Positions 11,936-25,255 of a stretch of DNA of 64,000 nt are shown piece by piece. Position 1 is the first letter of the stretch. Every line of letters starts with the position of its first letter. The notes under the pieces are model-generated. The model saw only the letters and a program-made list of their open reading frames with translations. It had not been told where the DNA came from and made no database searches. Made by a program: the position numbers and the translations under genes. Source of the DNA: Haematobia irritans (taxonomy: Eukaryota > Arthropoda > Insecta > Diptera > Muscidae); contig NC_134399.1 of NCBI RefSeq assembly GCF_050003625.1, positions 152,142,473-152,206,472 on the forward strand, written 5' to 3'.

Positions 11936-12605
11936 TATTTGGGAGTTTGGTAATTTTTTTTTCAAATTTTTGGTAGATTTTTATTGTCAACCGTGTTGAC
12001 ATGTCCAGGTTTTTCCGAAAAATTTACGGCTTTTTCGGAAAAAGATTGGACATCTGCCACGATGACATAGACGTGTTTCGGGACACGATTCTTTTTTTTG
12101 CAATTGACAAATTTTATGGAATCAAACTCGAATATTTTTTTGGGCGGTCAAATGTTTAATCAATACACTGAAAAAACAGTGAACCCTTCAGGAAGAAAAC
12201 TTTCGGTTAATTTTGGAAATTTTGAATTTTGAGCTAACGTACGCAAAAAATTACTATAGTAAAGGAAACTTTCTCCAAACATAATAATTCCATGAACTGA
12301 AATAAAGTTACATTGACTTTAGTGAAATAGAGAGTTCACTTTTTTAATGTATAAGCTGGTCCCACTAATGTCTAAGGTTGTCTCAATCTGGCGATAGTCA
12401 CATAACGATCTTACAATATCAGTTGCCGCACAGTATCGTTCAAACTTTTCGCAAATTCGTCTTGCAGTGAATTATGACATCGGTTGAATTCACCATCGAT
12501 AAACACTGGCCCATGACGGAGCTTAATCGTAAAACATGGAATAAAGTTCATCAACGCACTGTTGTTGAGTTAATCCACGACGAAAGTTTTAACAAATAAC
12601 CCAGC
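11936..12605 (-). pseudogene. Mariner transposase pseudogene, copy M2 (N-terminal and middle part)
   Basis: Minus-strand decayed mariner transposase. From 12600 downward the translation gives LTQQQCVDELYSMF, APSWASVYRW and QLIL, the usual mariner N-terminal helix-turn-helix region. Then, in another frame, come YRQIETTLDISGTS and, below the insertion, pieces equivalent to M1 (SRVPKHVY-like, SEKPGHVNTV-like). Several stops and frameshifts. Interrupted by a 184-bp TIR element (12166-12349) and joined at 11935 to a 29-bp array in the same place as M1. No C-terminal part follows, so this copy is deleted after the array. Confidence 0.7.
12166..12349 (+). mobile_element. Short TIR element (C family) in mariner relic M2
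   Basis: Starts CACTGAAAAAACAGTGAACC and ends AGAGTTCACTTTTTTAATG, flanked by TA on both sides. The related M1 copy shows the uninterrupted sequence (AATGTTTAATGTACGCTGG), so the insertion is confirmed by an empty site. Length 184 bp, no coding capacity. Confidence 0.8.
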
Positions 12606-12658
12606 CTCAAAATGTCAAGATTTACAATAGAGTTGTCATGTGGTAGACTGCAACACTA

Positions 12659-13245
12659 CACTGAAAAAATATTTACGTTACGTTAAAGAATACGCAACCT
12701 AAATTTTAGGATGCGCAATTTACAAAATATTAATTCTTTAAAATAATGAATTACATTTAGGACACAAATTTTGGAAATTTGCGTGCCTTCGTTAAAGTTG
12801 TATGCTTTTGATCTAAGACAAAATTACCTTAAAGTAAAGAAACACATTTGTGAGTTTAAAGAAATCGTCCTTTAATTATTTAATACGTTGAATCTTTAAT
12901 TTTAAGATAAAAACGCTTCAAATATAGGATAAGACTTATTTTGTGGATTTAGCATCTTTGGTTTAAAGTTGTTTTTTAGAATAAAGAAAATACATATTAC
13001 CTTGAAGTATACGTTATAATTTGGATTTTTAAACTGGCATTTGTTTGCACGTGAATATTTTTATTAATATACCAGTGAAAGAGAATGAAAATTCTTTAAA
13101 TGAGATCTGTATCCTAATTTTAATTTATCGATCCTACATTTAAAGCTAAAAATGACTTTATTTTATAGAAGCCGCATCTTTGGATCGGAATCAATACCAA
13201 TATCCTTAAGGGAAGGTCAAAATCTTTGGATCCAAGTAAACTTTC
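12659..13245 (-). mobile_element. A-family TIR element
   Basis: Begins CACTGAAAAAATATTTACGT after a TA. Inner sequence matches the reverse complement of the complete A copy at 20279-20948 (ACGCAACCTAAATTTTAGGA at one side, AAAATCTTTGGATCCAAGTA at the other). The outer right end with its T-run is missing. Confidence 0.75.
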
Positions 13246-14315
13246 GTATGGTCTTCTAATCTGTTCGATGTGCCGCACAATTAGCGATACCATTTTGGTA
13301 TTTTATTTGTTAGCCTGGTGATTAAAACAGTACACCAAGAGACCATGTGCCCCATTGCATTACGACTGTCATCTTATAATTGTGTAGAGATAAAAATCCT
13401 TGAAACTTCGTTGTTGAATAAAGTAAATTCAAAACACTGTCCTCTCGCAAAGTCAATGACAATTTTCACTCAAAGTTATTTGATTTTTCACAAAAAAAAA
13501 AACGATACCAAAGGCTTTGATGATATACGACATTTATGGGGTAATGGTGGAAAAAAAAGAGGACACCATGGTTAAAATGTGCTTTATATGGAGTGTGAAA
13601 CTGTGTTACTTTTTTCCAATGATTTTAAATGCGTTAACACCCCTTTGATGCGTGTGTCAGCGTACGGGATTCATGGCAAAGCAAACATTGAAAACTCTCA
13701 CATATTCAATGTAAATTTTCTAAATTGGAAAAGGATTTTTTTGTTGGCATTTTATTACTTGTTCTCGTTTTAGTGGCGCTATACAAAAATAAGGAGGCTA
13801 ACGTTAGCAAAATGTTAGAGCTATTTGAAATGGAAAGAAACCGAATCGTAAATATGCGTTCCTCTCTTCTCAAGTTAAGACTGAAAATTCAATTCTTTTC
13901 TAAAGCGAAAGGGTGAACTTTTGAATAAACAACTCGTTTGCTATTTGAAGTTATTACCTTTCGGGAGAAAAAAAATGAAAACAAAGTGGGTGTTATTTAA
14001 ATCTCTGAAAAGTGGGCATGTCCCATGGCAAGCAATAAACGGTTAATGAAAATATGTTAATATCGGAGCTGACAAATCCCCAAAAACAATTGTCAAAGAG
14101 TTTTATTGCTTCAAATGCATTTGTTTATGGTGTTTAGATAAAATCGTTTGGTTTTTGGCTATATAATTTGTAATGAAATAACTTTGATGTAAATGTATTT
14201 TTTTTTTTGGCTTTATTACGTGTGGCCATGTTTGATAGGAGACAAAAGCAATTTCTGGAAATATTTTAATTACATATAAAATATCTTCTTTGTATGGTAA
14301 TCAGTATACGACGTG
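13246..14315. other. Unassigned DNA, no supported gene
   Basis: Three small plus-strand frames (13318-13575, 13579-13773, 13725-13916) follow each other in different frames without splice-like joints, and I recognise no domain. No repeats seen. Confidence 0.4.
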
Positions 14316-15242
14316 CATTAGCGTAGCTAGACAATTTTCCTAGGGGGGGCTATAGCCCCCCTAGCTAAAACTTTATAGACTGAACTTATAGGTTCAACTA
14401 ATGTTTTATTTCATAAAATTGAATAAAAAATAGACATCAAAGTAACTCGAGAATCAATTTATAATAAAGCAACTAAAAGTACCCTACGGGAAATTGGTGC
14501 AAATTGCCACTGTCGGACCTATCACTGGTACCTGCGCTCCAAATTAATGCGTAATTTTTTGTTTTCTTTTTTAAAATAGTTTAAAAAAATAGTAAGAATA
14601 AATAAAATGGTACAAATTATTCACATTTTGCCTCAAAAATGCTAAATCCATTATAGAAAAATCGATAATATTTGAAAAAACGTTTCAAACAAGCTTAGAA
14701 TGCATTAAAAATCATAAAAAAAAGTATAAAAGTTATTTATTTGGGAAAATATCACAAAATTTTTAATTCACATTCAAAACACTGAATTCAGATCACACCT
14801 TAAGAAGTGATGCAAATTCATTGCAACGGTTGTTGAAACGGTGGACATTCGTTCTATGACAAGTTCATATTACATTCATCGCTTCTCCGCCAATTTTGTA
14901 CCACTTCCAGACCCAAAAGAAACTTTTTTACTTCTTTTTTGGCGACGCTTTTTTGCAGCATTATTAAGATATTAATTTATGAAAGAATAGTTCTAATATC
15001 AATTACTATTTTTTATTCAACTAAATCATAAGTTAAACCACAGCTTTATTTCATAAATATCAGACCTCTAACACAACCCAAGTAATACGATTGTGCATGA
15101 AAGTCTTTAGTGGAACTTTGTGCGTTGTACGAGTATATACTTGTTTAATTTTTATAAAAATGTAAAATCGTAAATAGGTTTTCAAATTCTGGGGGGGGGG
15201 GGGGGTCTAAGCCCCCTCCCCAGAGGCCTTCCTACGCTTATG
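14316..15242. mobile_element. Non-autonomous hAT-like element with 8-bp target duplication
   Basis: The ends CATTAGCGTAG and CTACGCTTATG are imperfect inverted repeats (10 of 11). The direct repeat ACGACGTG stands immediately outside both (14308-14315 and 15243-15250). Just inside are GGGGGGGCTATAGCCCCCC, able to form a hairpin, and at the other end a long G-run beside GCCCCCTCCCC. Eight-bp duplications are the hallmark of hAT transposons. No transposase frame is present, so it would depend on one supplied in trans. Confidence 0.8.
14570..14955. repeat. Repeat shared with 36360-36725
   Basis: The interior of the hAT-like element aligns with 36360-36725 (shared words TTAAGAAGTGATGCAAATT, GCAACGG, CATCGCTTCT, TTTTTTGGCGACGC). 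The second copy probably marks another, terminus-less member of the same element family. Confidence 0.7.
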
Positions 15243-15555
15243 ACGACGTGTTGAAGGCAAACAAATTAATTTGAAAATATAATCTGACCCCCTACGATAT
15301 TTAGGTTAGGTTGTAGTGCCAACAAGGACTTTCCCACATATAGTCCAACAAACAAAGAGCTTCCAAAATAGTATTTAGGATCGTCAAAGCAGCTTTCAAG
15401 AGTGGACTGAGTCATAAACTGGTCATTCGGAAGTTTTGCAAATAGCAAATGAATTTAACATGGACTTGACATGGAACGGAAATACTTCGTTCTTGGACCC
15501 TTCGCATTATTTTAAAAGTTAAGCCGTGGAAGTTTATTCGAACGAAAGAAATAAA
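15243..15555. other. Spacer with a short TTAGGTTAGG motif
   Basis: After the hAT duplication there is TTTAGGTTAGGTTGTAGTGC at about 15299, reminiscent of the SINE tails in this window but followed by different sequence. No gene is recognisable; the 60-codon minus frame has no known domain. Confidence 0.4.
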
Positions 15556-17024
15556 AACAAGTATATACAGCACTAAGTTCGGCCGGGCCGAATCTTAAAT
15601 ACCCACCATCATGAACCAAATATTAGGGTTTCCTTTGAAATTTCAGGAGGGCTTGAGGATATTCCCGAAGATAAATTTAAAGATTTCACCTATGAGGTCT
15701 ATATCAGATTCTGGATTTTATATAACCATTTTTGTTTGAGTTTTAGAGGAATCTGGAAATTTTACATTGAATTTCAAGCAATTTTCATGATCAGTGCGCC
15801 TTCTTCACCCTCAAGAAGTGCAGTCGGTCTAAATACCAGAATATTTACAATTTTAGGCAAATCAGATAAAAACTACGGTTTTTAGAAACCCAAGGATTTA
15901 AATCGGGAGATCGTTCTTATGGGGGCTATACTAAAATATGGACCGATACTCACCGTTTTCGGCACACCTCTTTATGACCCGAAAATACCTCTAGATTTCC
16001 AATTTCAGGCAAATAGGATAAAAACTTCGGATTCTAGAAGCCCAAGAAGTAAAATCGGGAAATCGGTCTATATGGGGGCCATACCAAAATATGGACCGAT
16101 ACTCACCATTTTCAGCACACCTCTTTATGGTCCTAAAATACCTCCAGATTTCCAATTTCAGACAAATTGGATAAAAAATACGGTTTCTATAAGCCCAAGA
16201 CCCCAAATCGGGAGATCGGTCTATATGGGGGCCATACCAAAATATGGACCGACACTGACAATTTTTGGCACACGTATTTGTGGTCATACAATACCTCTAG
16301 ATTTCCAATTTCAGGTAAATTGAATAAAAACTGCGGTTTCTATAAGCCCAAGAAGTAAAATCGGGAGATCGGTCTATATGGGGCTATACCAAAACATGGA
16401 CCGATACTCAGCATTTTTGGCACACCTCTTTATGGTCATAAAATACTTCTAGATTTCAAATTTCAGGCAAATTGGATAAAAACTACGATTTCTATAAGCC
16501 CAAGACCCCAAATCGGGATGTCGTTTTATATGGGGAACATACCAAAACATGGACCGATATTCACAATTTTTGGCACACATATTTGTGGTACTACAATACC
16601 TCTAGATTTCCAATTTCAGGTAAATTGAATAAAAACTGCGGTTTCTATAAGCCCAAGAAGTAAAATCGGGAGATCGGTCTATATGGGGGCCATACCAAAA
16701 CATGGACCGATACTCACCATTTTTGGCACACCTCTTTATGGTCATAAAATACTTCTAGATTTCAAATTTCAGCAAATTGGATAAAAACTACGATTTCTAT
16801 AAGTCCAAGACCCCAAATCGGGAGGTCGGTTTATATGGGGACTATATCAAAACCCGGACCGATATAGCCCATCTTCGAATTTGACCTGCCTGCAGACAAA
16901 AGATGAGTTTGTGCAAAATTTCAGCACGATTGCTTCATTATTGAAGACTGTAGCGTGATTACAACAGACAGACTGACAGACAGACGGACATCGTTATATC
17001 GTCTTAGAATTTCTCCCTGATCAA

Positions 17025-18825
<1,801 letters not shown>

Positions 18826-19026
18826 TTCATATAGTCGGAAATCGATATTTCGATGTGTTACAAACGGAATGACAAACTTATTATACCCCCGTCACCATTC
18901 TATGGTGGTGGGTATAAAAACAACAAAAAAGCCACAAATTTTAGTCTTTATTTTTATGTTTTGTAACACTTATATATTCCTCTTATCAATTTTTACAATT
19001 TGACGGTTTCGTTCCGACCGAGGGTT

Positions 19027-19707
19027 CACTAAAAAAGAAGTTACTTGGATCCAATGGTTTTGACCTTCCTTTAAGGATTTTGGGATTGATTCCGAACCAA
19101 AGATGCGGCTTCTTTAAAATAAGGACATTTTAGCGACCTATCTGGCTTCAAATCTAGGATCAATAAAATTAAAATTAGGATACAGATCTCATTTATTGAA
19201 TTGTCATTCTTCATTTTCATTCTCTTTTTCCCGGAATATTAAAAAAAGCTATTCACGTGCAAACAAGTGCCAGCTTAAAAATCCAATTTACAACAGATAC
19301 TTCAAAGTCACAAATGTTTTCTTAATTCCCAAAAAAAAACTTTAAACCAACTATGCAAAATCCTCAAAATAAGTCTTAGGTTATACTTGAAGTGTTTTAA
19401 TATTAAATCTAAACATTCAATATTTCATTTAATTTAAGGACGAATTCCTTGAATCAAATATGTTTTTCTTTGCCTTAAGGAAAATTAGTCTTAGTTCGAA
19501 GATATAAGACTTTATCAGAGAAGCGCATATTTTCAAAATTTGGGTTCTAAATTTAATAAAATAATTTTTGAAACCAAGATCGAAGACATTATTTTAAATA
19601 AAATTTCATTATTTTAAATAAAGTTGTTCTTTATATTGTGTAAATTACGCATCCTAAAATTTAGGATGTGTAATCTTTAATACCAAGTAAATATTTTTTT
19701 TTCAGTG
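19027..19707 (+). mobile_element. A-family TIR element, copy A1
   Basis: Left end CACTAAAAAAGAAGTTACTT, right end ATTTTTTTTTCAGTG. Length 681 bp; same internal order as A2. Its right two thirds are also present at 17319-17751 as part of the duplicated block. No coding capacity. Confidence 0.85.
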
Positions 19708-20494
19708 TTGGCACCATGTAAGGAATTCTCGGCCACAAACGCCATTGAACATTTCTTCCAATTACTTTAAAGAAAATTTGTAAATTTTTTAATTTTGTAA
19801 ATCCTTCTAAAAGGAACTTCCATGGAAGTGAAAAGGCTAAACGACACAGGTTTAAAACCCCACTGGAATGAAATTTTTAATTTTATTTCCATTGTTTCTT
19901 ATTTGATTTTATATTCTTTCTGCGTAAGTTAAAACTCTGAAATTTAATTTTAAACTTGTTCAAAAGAACTTCATCAGAAGGTGGAAAAATGTTAGATTAT
20001 CCCGGGATGCAGATGAAACAAAAACAGTTTGTGGAACAGCTTACAATTGTTTTTTTTTTCGTTTTATGGGAAGTACTCGTAGTGCATATTTGGATCATCT
20101 CCTCAATAATTTTTACATGGGCTTGTCATGGGGCAGAAGTACACCGTTTTCAGATTCCTTGATAGCGCATATTAAAAATTAGGTAATTTGTGAAATGTTT
20201 TAGAATTTATTCCGAAAAGAATTTTAGAATTTATTAAAACAAAAATATGTGAATCGTAGGATTGTCCATTGCCAGCTACACTCAAAAAAAGTTTACTTGG
20301 ATCCAAAGATTTTGACCTTCCTTTAAGGATTTTGGTATTGATTCCGAGCCAAAGATGCTGCTTCTTTAAAATAAAGACATTTTTTACAGACCTCCCTGGC
20401 TTTAAATCTAGGATCGATAAAATTATAATTGGATACAGATCTCATTCATCGAATTTTTATTCTCTGTTTGCGATATATTAATAAAATTATTCAT
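19275..20494 (+). repeat. 1.22-kb duplicated block, copy 2 (native context)
   Basis: This copy keeps the full A1 and A2 elements at its edges, so it is the likely source of the copy at 17319-18539. The two block boundaries fall about 20 bp apart on the A-element map, in neighbouring places of A1 and A2. Confidence 0.9.
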
Positions 20495-20948
20495 GTACAA
20501 ACAAATTCCAATTTCAAAATCCAAATTATACCAAGTACTTCAAAGTAAAAACTGTTTTCTTAATTCTAAAAAAAAAAACTATAAACCAAAGATGCAAATC
20601 CTTAAAATAAGTCTCAGCCTATATTTGAAGCGTTTTTATCTTAAATTTAAAAATTCAATATGTAAATTTAAAAATTCAATATGTAAATTTAAAAATTCAA
20701 TATGTCAGAAATCGTCTTTAACTCGATTTCTTTAAATTAAAAATGTTTTTCTTTATTTTAAGGAACATTTGCCTTAATTCAAAGATCTACAACTTCAACA
20801 GAGGGACGCAAAATTTTGAAGCAAGGATTATAAACTTTCTTTTAATTAAAATGTCATTATTTTAAAGAATTTTGTCCTTAGCGTAAATTTCGAGTCCTAA
20901 AATTTAAGTTGAATAATCTTCCATATTATGTCAATATTTTTTTCAGAG
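20279..20948 (+). mobile_element. A-family TIR element, copy A2 (complete, TA duplication)
   Basis: CACTCAAAAAAAGTTTACTT to ATATTTTTTTCAGAG, flanked by TA on both sides (20277-20278, 20949-20950), 670 bp. TA duplication and TIRs suggest a non-autonomous element of the Tc1/mariner-like type, although other TA-inserting families are possible. A 20-bp tandem (AAATTTAAAAATTCAATATG, three copies) lies at 20641-20705. Confidence 0.85.
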
Positions 20949-21035
20949 TACTGCGACAAAAAACGACACGAAAGTGCTGATCAGCCAGTTCATGGGTCAT
21001 CGATCGGAACAAGTGATAATCAGAAGGAGCAATGT

Positions 21036-21262
21036 AGACTGAAAAAATATTGTCGTGAGGCCAAAGATTTCATGACCTTAATATACGAATTTTGTTTAGC
21101 ATAAAAGACACATTTCTCTTTTTTCCATGTCCAAAAGTCGATACACTTTTCAATGAAGTCGTTTTGTTCTTATAGTTAAGTGTTTCGACTTAAATTTGGG
21201 TATCGTAACTTGTGTAAATAATAAATCTTTGGAAACGGGTATGCGTTTTTGTTTCAGTGCAT
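21036..21262 (+). mobile_element. Internally deleted D-family element
   Basis: ACTGAAAAAATATTGTCGTG at the left and TTTGGAAACGGGTATGCG then TTTCAGTG at the right match both ends of the complete D copy (22336-22946), with the middle largely missing. Confidence 0.75.
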
Positions 21263-21800
21263 TTATACACTCAAAAGACAGTGAATTCACCAGGAGGCAA
21301 AATTTTGGTTGATGGAAACGGACATGCGTTTTTCCAGTGCATTAAATATACTCAAAAGGTAATGAACCCACCAGGAAGGAACATTTTGGTTGATTTCAGT
21401 TAATTTTAGAAATTCTTAACTAATCTGTATTACAAACGCAGATGTCACGCCGATTTCACAAAAATAAGTAAATATTTTTCGACAAATTCAAGCAACTTTA
21501 TTATACATATTTTTTTCACTTCAAAGAAAATTTCGCATTTTTGAAGGATAAAATTCGAGTTCAAAATTGCAAAAATGTTTTTAGTACCATACTAAGATCA
21601 AGATGGGAGCACTATTGGTAAAATTTACAAATTTTAAGAAATTCTGAACTAAGCAAACCTCGAGCAAAATATCTCTTGGATAAGAATTTTAAAAATTAAA
21701 CACTAAAAGTAGATTGAACTGCTGGACAGATAGATGTGGAACGTATTCAAAATACTTGAAAGCTCTCAATTGATCATGAGGCAGACAATGTAACACCACT
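21263..21800. mobile_element. Cluster of C/D-family fragments
   Basis: ACTCAAAAGACAGTGAATTC, a short D-like end (GGAAACGGACATGCG) and ACTCAAAAGGTAATGAACCC are followed by C-family interior (TCACGCCGATTTC, AATATTTTTCGACAAATTC, ACCATACTAAGATCAAG). Order suggests successive insertions or chimaeras, too decayed to resolve. Confidence 0.6.
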
Positions 21801-22335
21801 GATTTCTACTAAAAAGCCAAAAATTAACAGTTTTGAACAAATACATGTAAATCAGGGATCCGGAGCGGAGCGGAGCGGAGCGTGGAGCGGAGCGGAGCAA
21901 GCCCCTTTTTAGCCGGAGCGGGAGCGGAGCGGGAGCGGCATTTCTAAAATCCGGAGCGGAGCGGGAGCGGAGCGGTTTCCAAATGAAAAACCGCTCCGCT
22001 CCGAATAAAATATTACTTGAATGAAATGTGTAACTTTGAAATTACACTGTGTAGGTAATTTCAAATTTAGCCAGTACTTAGCGTAGTGTGAGCAAACGTT
22101 TAAAATGTACGATATGTATTTTTGTACGTACGTACATTGGGGAAAACACAACGTGTTTTTTTAGTAATTGTTTTCAAAAACGGCAAATGTCAAAATATAT
22201 CTCTAGTATGTGTTGTAAAAGTAACAACAGTACTTTCGACCAATTTCATCCCGTATTACTACAAAGATGTTTGTAATGAACGACAAATAAATGCAATTAA
22301 ACGATCTTATTTATATTTATTTTTTTAGTTTTCTA

Positions 22336-22946
22336 CACTGAAAAAAATATTGTCGTGAAGTCAAAGATTCCATGTCCTTAGAATAAGAATGTAAATTTTG
22401 TTTAACATGGAAGACGCATTTCTCTAAAATAACGTTTTTTTTCTTGTCCAAAAGGCAATAAACTTTTGAATGAAGTTGTAATGTCCTTATAATTAAGTGA
22501 TTTTACTTAAAAATGTGTATCATAACATGAAAGATAAAATTTTTGAGGTAAGGTCAAAGTGACTTTAATAATTAAGAAAAATTCTTTAAAATTAATAAAA
22601 TTGTCTTTAAATTTGTTTCCTTTTTGCATCTTGCCTACAAAGCAAAAAATCGTTAAAAATAAGACATGTTTTTCAACACTTTATTTTAAAGACGCTTTTT
22701 ACTTGAAACATAGCATAATTTCTACTGGAAGTCGAGTCTTAATATGGAAAAAAATAACTCGTTAACTCGTTTTTAAAGGATTTTGATAACAACTGACGAA
22801 AAAAATCTAAAAAAATGAAAAATTAACATTTGCTTCCTAGAAGCAAGTACATAACCCCCAAATTTAAAAGAGAATTACGTCTTTAAAGTATCCTTACTGT
22901 TAAAGTAAAGACAAAATCTTTGGAACCGGGCATGCTTTTTTCAGTG
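22336..22946 (+). mobile_element. D-family TIR element, complete with TA duplication
   Basis: CACTGAAAAAAATATTGTCG to GGGCATGCTTTTTTCAGTG, 611 bp, TA on both sides. Inserted inside the hAT-like element. It is non-coding; the 68-codon frame at 22559-22765 is not conserved in the other D copy in a way that suggests a protein. Confidence 0.85.
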
Positions 22947-23240
22947 TAAGGACATTCATATTGCTTTACTATATCCTAGCATTCTCTTGTTTCTGATATT
23001 AGTTCTCGAAAATTTTATTAAAATTATGGATAGTTTAAATTTTGGTTGAAAAATGTGCGCATATACATTTATTATACAATAAAGGGGAAAAAAGCGAAAT
23101 TAGGTAACACTAGATCTGAGTAAGAATATTCGTAGGTATACCACGGACTGATGTCGATGGAGGTTGTTGCAAACATAAACATACACACACACACATTACA
23201 AATATAACAAAACCTCTTCTCTACGTCTGTTGCAAAACAA

Positions 23241-24142
23241 AAACAAGTAAGGAAAGTCTAAAGTCGGGCGGGACCGACTATATTATACCCTGCACCACTT
23301 TGTAGATCTAAATTTTCGATACCATATCACATCCGTCAAAAGTGTTGGGGGCTATATATAAAGGTTTGTCCCAAATACATACATTTAAATATCACTCGAT
23401 TTGGACAGAATTTGATAGACTTCTACAAAATCTATAGACTCAAAATTTAAGTCGTCTAATGCACTAGGGTGGAACACAATGTTAGTAAAAAAATATGGGA
23501 AACATTTAAATCTGAAGCAATTTTAAGGAAACTTCGCAAAAGTTTATTTATGATTTATCGCTCGATATATATGTATTAGAAGTTTAGGAAAATTAGAGTC
23601 ATTTTTACAACTTTTCGACTAAGCAGTGGCGATTTTACAAGGAAAATGTTGGCCTCTGTGGGCAAATGAGTGTAAATCGGGCGAAAGCTATATATGGGAG
23701 CTATATCTAAATCTGAACCGATTTGGCTGATATTTTGCAAGTTTTTCGAGACTCATAAAATATTCGGATGTACGGAATTTGAGGAAGATCGGTTGATATA
23801 CACGCCAATTATGACCAAATCGGTGAAAAATATATATGGCAGCTATATCTAAATCTGCACCGATTTTTTCCAAAATCAATAGGGATCGTCTTTGAGCTGA
23901 AACAGGACCCTATACCAAATTTTAGGACAATCGGACTAAAACTGCGAGCTGTACTTTGCACACAAAAATACATCAACAGACAGATAGACGGACAGACAGA
24001 CGGACATCACTAAATCGACTCAGAATTTAATTCTAAAACGATCGGTATACTAAGCGATGGGTCTCAGACTTTTCCTTCTTGGCGTTACATACAAATGCAC
24101 AAACTTATTATACCCTGTACCACAGTAGTGGTGAAGGGTATA
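23241..24142. mobile_element. Mini-me-like element (third sequence type)
   Basis: Left part ACAAGTAAGGAAAGTCTAAA then GTCGGGCGGGACCGAC and TATACCCTGCACCACTT. Middle units read GAGCTATATCTAAATCTGAA. Then GACGGACAGACAGACGGACA, and right end CCCTGTACCACAGTAGTGGT then GAAGGGTATAA. Same architecture as H and I but different sequence. No protein. Confidence 0.75.
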
Positions 24143-24344
24143 AAAACTTTCGGAGAGTAGTTACTTCTACTCTGTGTATAGACTTTCAATTCCAATCAGC
24201 GTTGCCGTTTTGGAGCGATCGGACCAAAATTGGTCCAAAAGATTTCTAATTTTTAAATTTGGTCCGATGGTCAGACCAAACAGAATTTGGTCCATTTTCA
24301 TAAATTTGGTTTCTATCACATATTAAATAGTAGATGGTGCACCG

Positions 24345-24620
24345 CAAAGAATATTGTCGGGAGGCCAAATATTTCACATGCTTAAAATACGAATTTTGCT
24401 TAGAATAGAAGACGTATTTCTCTGAAAAAAAGTTTTTCCTTGTCTAAAAGTCTCTAAACTTTTCAATGAAGTCTGTTTATCCTTATAGCTAAGTGATTCG
24501 ACATAAAAATGTGTATCCTAACATGAATGCAAATTTCGTTTTAATGAAGTCAAAATGGATTTAATATTTCTGAAAAAATCTTCAAAATTAATAAAATGTT
24601 TCAACACATTGTTTTAAAGT
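24345..24620 (+). mobile_element. Truncated D-family element
   Basis: GAATATTGTCGGGAGGCCAA onwards follows the D interior (TCAATGAAGTC, GTGATTCGACATAAAAATG, AAAATTAATAAAATG) and stops where the next mini-me-like element starts at about 24622. Confidence 0.7.
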
Positions 24621-24621
24621 C

Positions 24622-25255
24622 ATTATACCCTAAACCACATAGTGGTTAGGGTATAATAAGTTTGATCTGAAAAAAAATGTGCCTACAAGAAATATTGATT
24701 TTAGACCCCATAAAATATATACCGATCGACTCAGAATCACCTCCTGAGTCGATCTAGCGCTTGGTGTCCGTCCGTCCATCCGTCCGTCTGTCCATGTATT
24801 TGTTGTTCACAGGATTTCGGTCGCAATTATTAACCGATTTTGATGAAATTTGGTACAGGGAGTTTTTTTGGGCACAAGGACGAACGTTATTGAATTTTGA
24901 AGAAATCGGATCAAATTTAGATATAGCTCCCATATATATGTATTGCCCGATTTCGACAAATGGGGTCACGTTGCACTTTTTTACTAACCGATCGTCGTCA
25001 AATTTAGCACAAAATAATCTTCTGTATCACCCTTTAAGTCTGAAAATTTCATCGAAATCGGTTAAGATTTAGATATAGGTCCCATATATATGTATCGCCC
25101 GATTTTGCCAAATTAGGTCATAAAACCCTTATTTATCAACCGATCTTACTCAAAGTTGGCGAAATGTAATCTTCTATAGCACTGACTATATGTGCAAAAT
25201 CGGTTCAGATTTAGCTATAGCTCCCATATATGTACCGCCCGATCTTTCTAAATAA
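24622..25255 (+). mobile_element. Mini-me-like element (fourth sequence type), right end missing
   Basis: ATTATACCCTAAACCACATA, then ACCCCATAAAATATATACCG, GAGTCGATCTAGCGC, a GTCCGTCCGTCCATCCGTCC microsatellite and units with AGATATAGCTCCCATATATA. It ends near the right GGAGC block of the hAT-like element. A related fragment is at 59762-59966. Confidence 0.7.

Noticed and set aside
15919..16323. Frames of 80-174 codons with GRSVYMGAIPKHGPI-like repeats (also 9766-10299, 29738-30262, 34528-34866, 44833-45415)
   Set aside because: Artefacts of the tandem units in the H and I elements; both strands and several frames are open at once and all copies decay independently.
21860..22005. GGAGC stretches as simple microsatellites
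   Set aside because: They are paired with inverted CAGGGATCC termini and an octamer duplication 3.6 kb apart, so they are better explained as element ends.
22088..22328. A BED-type zinc finger remnant of a hAT transposase just inside the GGAGC element
   Set aside because: Cysteines and a histidine appear only if two frames are combined; spacing is not convincing, so no transposase is claimed.
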